Made by a program: the position numbers and the translations under genes. Shown piece by piece: positions 14,242 through 16,870 of a DNA stretch of 16,870 bases. How positions within the stretch are numbered: the stretch's first letter is position 1; every line of letters starts with the position of its first letter. A model generated the notes under the pieces. That model ran no database searches and had not been told where the DNA came from. It saw only the letters and a program-made list of their open reading frames with translations. This DNA comes from an uncultured Candidatus Competibacteraceae bacterium (GTDB taxonomy: Bacteria; Pseudomonadota; Gammaproteobacteria; Competibacterales; Competibacteraceae). The stretch spans positions 1 to 16,870 of the forward strand of contig CALGOO010000002.1 in the NCBI GenBank assembly GCA_937960715.1, in the 5' to 3' direction.

Positions 14242-14585
14242 GATGAGATTCCCTGCGCTCGACCATCACCGACGGCAACGCGGTGGTTGTCGCCAAGGCG
14301 TCGCAGGATGGGGAATGGCCCGGAGGATGGAAATCCAGAACATCGGGCGAACCCAAAATACGCCGCGGAAAACGTGACCAGTCGGCTGGGAGCGCGGTCA
14401 AGAGCCGCTCAAGGAAGGTAGGGTCGAGCGGCGGACAAACCCGTTGAACCAACCCCACCCGCCGGTTGACTGGCGCGCGGGTACGAAAACCGATATGGTG
14501 TATTGATCCAGTTTCGCCAGCCGTTCGCGGCCCATTCGGCGACAACCTTGCAACTATAACAGTCCGACCGCCACGCATCAAATTC
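14242..14585. other. divergent rne-rluC intergenic region
   Basis: A gap of 344 bp between two start codons. In E. coli rne has a long leader with a hairpin (hp2) that RNase E binds to limit its own synthesis; a leader of up to about 300 nt would fit here. A small stem, CACCG/CGGTG, is visible near 14266-14284, but I cannot identify an hp2 equivalent by eye. For rluC, TATAAC (14555-14560) is a possible -10 without a good -35, and TTGACT (14466-14471) is a -35-like hexamer with no well-spaced -10. No gene is seen. Confidence 0.4.
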
Positions 14586-15569
14586 ATGACGGCTCCCCCT
14601 ACTCCCCCTGGCGTGCGCCAGTTGGCCATCGCCGCCGATCACGCCGGTCAACGTCTCGACAACTTCCTGCTGCGCGAACTCAAGGGCGCGCCCAGGAGCC
14701 TGATCTATCGCATCGTGCGCACCGGCGAGGTGCGGCTGAACGGGGGGCGGGTCCAGCCGGATCGCCGGCTCCAGGCTGGCGACGTCCTGCGAATTCCGCC
14801 GGTGCGGCTGGGGGAGCGCCCGGAACGGCCGCTCCGCGTGCCGCCGGGCCTGGCGGAACGGCTTCGGGAGGCGGTGCTGTACGAGGACCGCGAGATTCTG
14901 GTGCTCGACAAGCCGGCCGGTCTGGCGGCGCATGGGGGCAGCGGGCTGGAATACGGGGTGATCGAATTGCTACGGGCGCTGCGGCCAGGGGAACCGTTTC
15001 TGGAGCTGGCGCACCGGCTGGACCGCGAGACCAGCGGCTGTCTGGCGCTGGCCAAGACGCCAGCGGTGCTGCGGCGGATTCAGGACGCTTTTCGGGCTGG
15101 CCAGGTGGAAAAGCGCTATCTGGCGCTGGTGCGCGGTTACTGGAACCACGGCCCGCGCGAGGTGAATCAACCCCTGCGCCGCAATGTGTTGCGTGGCGGG
15201 GAGCGGATGGTGGAAGTGCTGGACGACGGCAAACCGGCCCGGACGCAATTTCGGCCGGTCAGTCCGCACAAGCCGGCCTCGCTGCTGGAAGCGCGCATCG
15301 CGACGGGCCGCACCCATCAGATTCGCGTCCACGCCGCCCATGTTGGTCATCCGCTGGCCGGCGACGAAAAATACGGCGACCCCGATTTCAACCGGCTGAT
15401 GGCCAAGCAATACGGCTTGCGCCGGCTGTTCCTGCACGCCCACAGCCTGAGCTTGCCGCTGGGCGGCCGGGACATCGCGGTCAGCGCCCCGCTGGACGCC
15501 GAGCTTAAGGCAGCGCTCGACCGGTTTGGCGCCCCGAATCCATATGAAATCCATATGAAACTTGAGTGA
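14586..15569 (+). CDS. rluC: 23S rRNA pseudouridine synthase (RluC-type)
   Basis: Converts uridines in 23S rRNA (955, 2504 and 2580 in E. coli) to pseudouridine. The 327 residues carry an N-terminal S4 RNA-binding domain (about 19-55, QRLDNFLLRELKGAP...GEVRLNGGRV) and the RluA-family catalytic domain with Asp146 in HRLDRETSGCLAL. LEARIATGRTHQIRVH (234-249) and HPLAGDEKYG (255-264) complete the family pattern. The position divergent from rne supports RluC rather than RluA or RluD. The ATG at 14586 begins a few residues before the S4 domain but has no clear Shine-Dalgarno; the frame is open for 40 codons upstream. The last codons lie in an 11-bp tandem duplication (15538-15559). Confidence 0.94.
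   Translation: MTAPPTPPGVRQLAIAADHAGQRLDNFLLRELKGAPRSLIYRIVRTGEVRLNGGRVQPDRRLQAGDVLRIPPVRLGERPERPLRVPPGLAERLREAVLYEDREILVLDKPAGLAAHGGSGLEYGVIELLRALRPGEPFLELAHRLDRETSGCLALAKTPAVLRRIQDAFRAGQVEKRYLALVRGYWNHGPREVNQPLRRNVLRGGERMVEVLDDGKPARTQFRPVSPHKPASLLEARIATGRTHQIRVHAAHVGHPLAGDEKYGDPDFNRLMAKQYGLRRLFLHAHSLSLPLGGRDIAVSAPLDAELKAALDRFGAPNPYEIHMKLE
15538..15559. repeat. 11-bp tandem duplication at the end of rluC
   Basis: ATCCATATGAA occurs twice in tandem, at 15538-15548 and 15549-15559. A single copy would end the protein as NPYET followed by TGA; the duplication gives NPYEIHMKLE instead. Confidence 0.9.
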
Positions 15570-15578
15570 GCGGCAACC

Positions 15579-16553
15579 ATGAGCGACCCGAATTCGAATG
15601 TCAATCCGCCCGGCGACGAGCGGTGGGCGCGCGACACCCTGACCAAGCTGGCGTTCGCCGCCGTAACCGAACAACGGCGGGCGCGGCGTTGGGGGATTCT
15701 CTTCAAGTTGCTGTTTTTCGCCTACCTGGTCGGGTTGCTGATGCTGGCCTGGCCGGACGATCTCGGCACCGCGACCGCCGCCACCAGGAAGCACACGGCG
15801 CTGGTTCGCGTCGATGGCCTGATTTCCAGCGGTACCGAGGCCAGCGCCAAGAACGTCATCGAGGCGTTGCGCAAGGCGTTCAAGGACGAGAAAACCGCTG
15901 GTGTGGTAGTGGAAATCAACAGCCCCGGCGGCAGTCCGGTGCAGGCTGGCGAGATTCACGACGAGATTCAGAAGCTGCGTCGGCAACATCCCAAGATTCC
16001 GGTTCACGCGGTGGCCAGCGATGTATGCGCCTCAGGAGGCTATTACATCGCGGCGGCGGCACGGAATATTTACGCCAATAAAGCAAGCATCGTCGGTTCC
16101 ATCGGGGTACGGATGGACAGCTTTGGCTTCACCGACGCGATGGCCAAATTGGGAATCGAGCGGCGGGCCTACACGGCGGGGAGCAACAAGGATTTCCTCG
16201 ACCCGTTCAAACCGGTGAATCCGGAGGAAGTTCGGCATCTGCAAGGAATGCTGGACGCGATTCACCAGCAGTTCATCGCGGCGGTCAAACAAGGCCGGGG
16301 CGAGCGGCTCGAGGATAACCCCGAGGTATTCAGTGGCTTGATGTGGACTGGTGAGCAGAGTATCGGGCTGGGACTGGTCGATGCCCTGGGCAGCACTCGC
16401 CACGTCGCCGAGGAGGTGATCGGCGAGAAGACCATCGTGGATTACACCAAGCACACCCGCTGGCTGGATCGATTGCTCGATGGCGCGAACGCCGATCTGG
16501 GCGCGGCGCTGTCGATGGCGTTGGGGTTGGATGGAGCGGCGCGGTGGCGGTAG
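15579..16553 (+). CDS. sppA: signal peptide peptidase SppA, short form (S49 family)
   Basis: An inner membrane serine protease that degrades signal peptides left after secretion. The 324 residues correspond to the single-domain SppA of about 36 kDa, not the 67-kDa E. coli form. A cytoplasmic N-terminus is followed by one membrane helix (about 39-57, ILFKLLFFAYLVGLLMLAW). The catalytic domain shows NSPGGSP (114-120), nucleophile Ser152 in CASGGYYIA and the base Lys204 in GSNKDF. The Ser-Lys distance of 52 residues equals that of Bacillus SppA (Ser147/Lys199). IVGSIGVRMDSFG lies between them. The ATG is nine bases after the rluC stop with only a weak GAGTGAG before it, so it is probably cotranscribed with rluC. 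Confidence 0.95.
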   Translation: MSDPNSNVNPPGDERWARDTLTKLAFAAVTEQRRARRWGILFKLLFFAYLVGLLMLAWPDDLGTATAATRKHTALVRVDGLISSGTEASAKNVIEALRKAFKDEKTAGVVVEINSPGGSPVQAGEIHDEIQKLRRQHPKIPVHAVASDVCASGGYYIAAAARNIYANKASIVGSIGVRMDSFGFTDAMAKLGIERRAYTAGSNKDFLDPFKPVNPEEVRHLQGMLDAIHQQFIAAVKQGRGERLEDNPEVFSGLMWTGEQSIGLGLVDALGSTRHVAEEVIGEKTIVDYTKHTRWLDRLLDGANADLGAALSMALGLDGAARWR

Positions 16554-16583
16554 GAGCGCCGTCTCGCCTCCTTCCTGATTTTT
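16553..16583 (+). terminator. possible weak terminator after sppA
   Basis: GGAGCG (16553-16558) can pair with CG-C-CTCC (16565-16571) with one bulged C, followed by TTCCTGA and five T residues (16579-16583). The stem is short and the T tract is set back, so it may be weak. Confidence 0.33.
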
Positions 16584-16870
16584 GAAACCAGAGTTCTTCG
16601 AGGGTTCTTGTGGAATCCGGGACGCGGCGGGCCAGAATCCGTCTCGGGAGATCTGTTTCACGGAAACCCTCGGAAAACTTTCAACTTCCTTAATAGAAAG
16701 GCTTTTCGCTTTGAAAAACCGGCTTGGCGTTTAGAAATTCCACAAACGGAACAGAAGCACCAAAATCGATTCCTATCTCTTCGGTTGTCGAGTATCAGTC
16801 GCGACTTCTTTCCGCTGTAACTACCTACCCTCGTCATACCACGACTACAGGTTGCAGTAAAAATAGCTGC
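16584..16870. other. AT-richer stretch at the right edge, no convincing gene
   Basis: The composition changes sharply here compared with the GC-rich genes to the left. A bulged hairpin is present (16616-16624 pairing with 16640-16649) but has no T tract. A 70-codon open frame at 16608-16820 has no Shine-Dalgarno, is rich in Arg, Phe and Asn, and does not resemble a folded protein I know. The stretch may be the upstream region of the next gene or a remnant. Confidence 0.4.

Noticed and set aside
13492..14421. 309-codon plus-strand frame opposite the rne 5' part
   Set aside because: It is antisense to the most conserved part of rne and has no domain or ribosome site.
14970..16007. 345-codon minus-strand frame opposite rluC and sppA
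   Set aside because: It is a shadow of two well-supported genes with no recognisable domain.

Overview
The window is high-GC chromosomal DNA (roughly 60% or more, estimated by eye) from a Gram-negative bacterium, most likely a non-enteric gammaproteobacterium. The reasons are lipid A and KDO genes (lpxK, kdsB), an OmpW porin, an RNase E whose first 60 residues are close to the E. coli protein, and the run exbB-exbD-lpxK-ycaR-kdsB-ptpA / rne / rluC-sppA, which I recall as a conserved block in gammaproteobacteria such as Pseudomonas. A Competibacter-like or Chromatiales-like host is possible, but sequence reading alone cannot settle it. I see no phage, transposon, CRISPR array, tRNA or rRNA.

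Left part (1-2200): glnA (minus strand) ends at a textbook intrinsic terminator. Beyond it, at the window edge, is an NtrC-type dyad and a possible promoter firing leftwards, as if ntrB/glnL lay just outside. Upstream of glnA there is a -24/-12 sigma-54 promoter and two NtrC-like dyads 31 bp apart. This reconstructs an enteric-type nitrogen control region. A small HMA-type metal-binding protein diverges from it.

Middle left (2200-7010): an OmpW-family outer membrane protein, then uvrD and a GspE/PilB-type secretion ATPase. The last two are joined by a GTGA stop/start overlap, an unusual pairing.

Middle (7250-11240): exbB-exbD-lpxK-ycaR-kdsB, all on the plus strand with overlapping ends, couples a proton-driven energising complex to late lipid A and KDO synthesis. 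The lpxK frame runs about 80 codons past its normal end, through a GC-rich nested hairpin and out of frame into ycaR. A 91-residue protein of unknown function (minus strand) sits between kdsB and a low-molecular-weight tyrosine phosphatase. A near-symmetric bidirectional terminator separates the phosphatase from rne.

Right part (11239-16870): rne (minus) and rluC (plus) diverge across 344 bp. sppA follows rluC after 9 bp. The last 317 bp are clearly AT-richer and show no convincing gene.

Most of the window is ordinary core genome. The points most worth a second look are the two-ended NtrC control of glnA, the hairpin-driven lpxK overrun, the uvrD-gspE coupling, the unknown 91-residue protein, and the compositionally different right edge.
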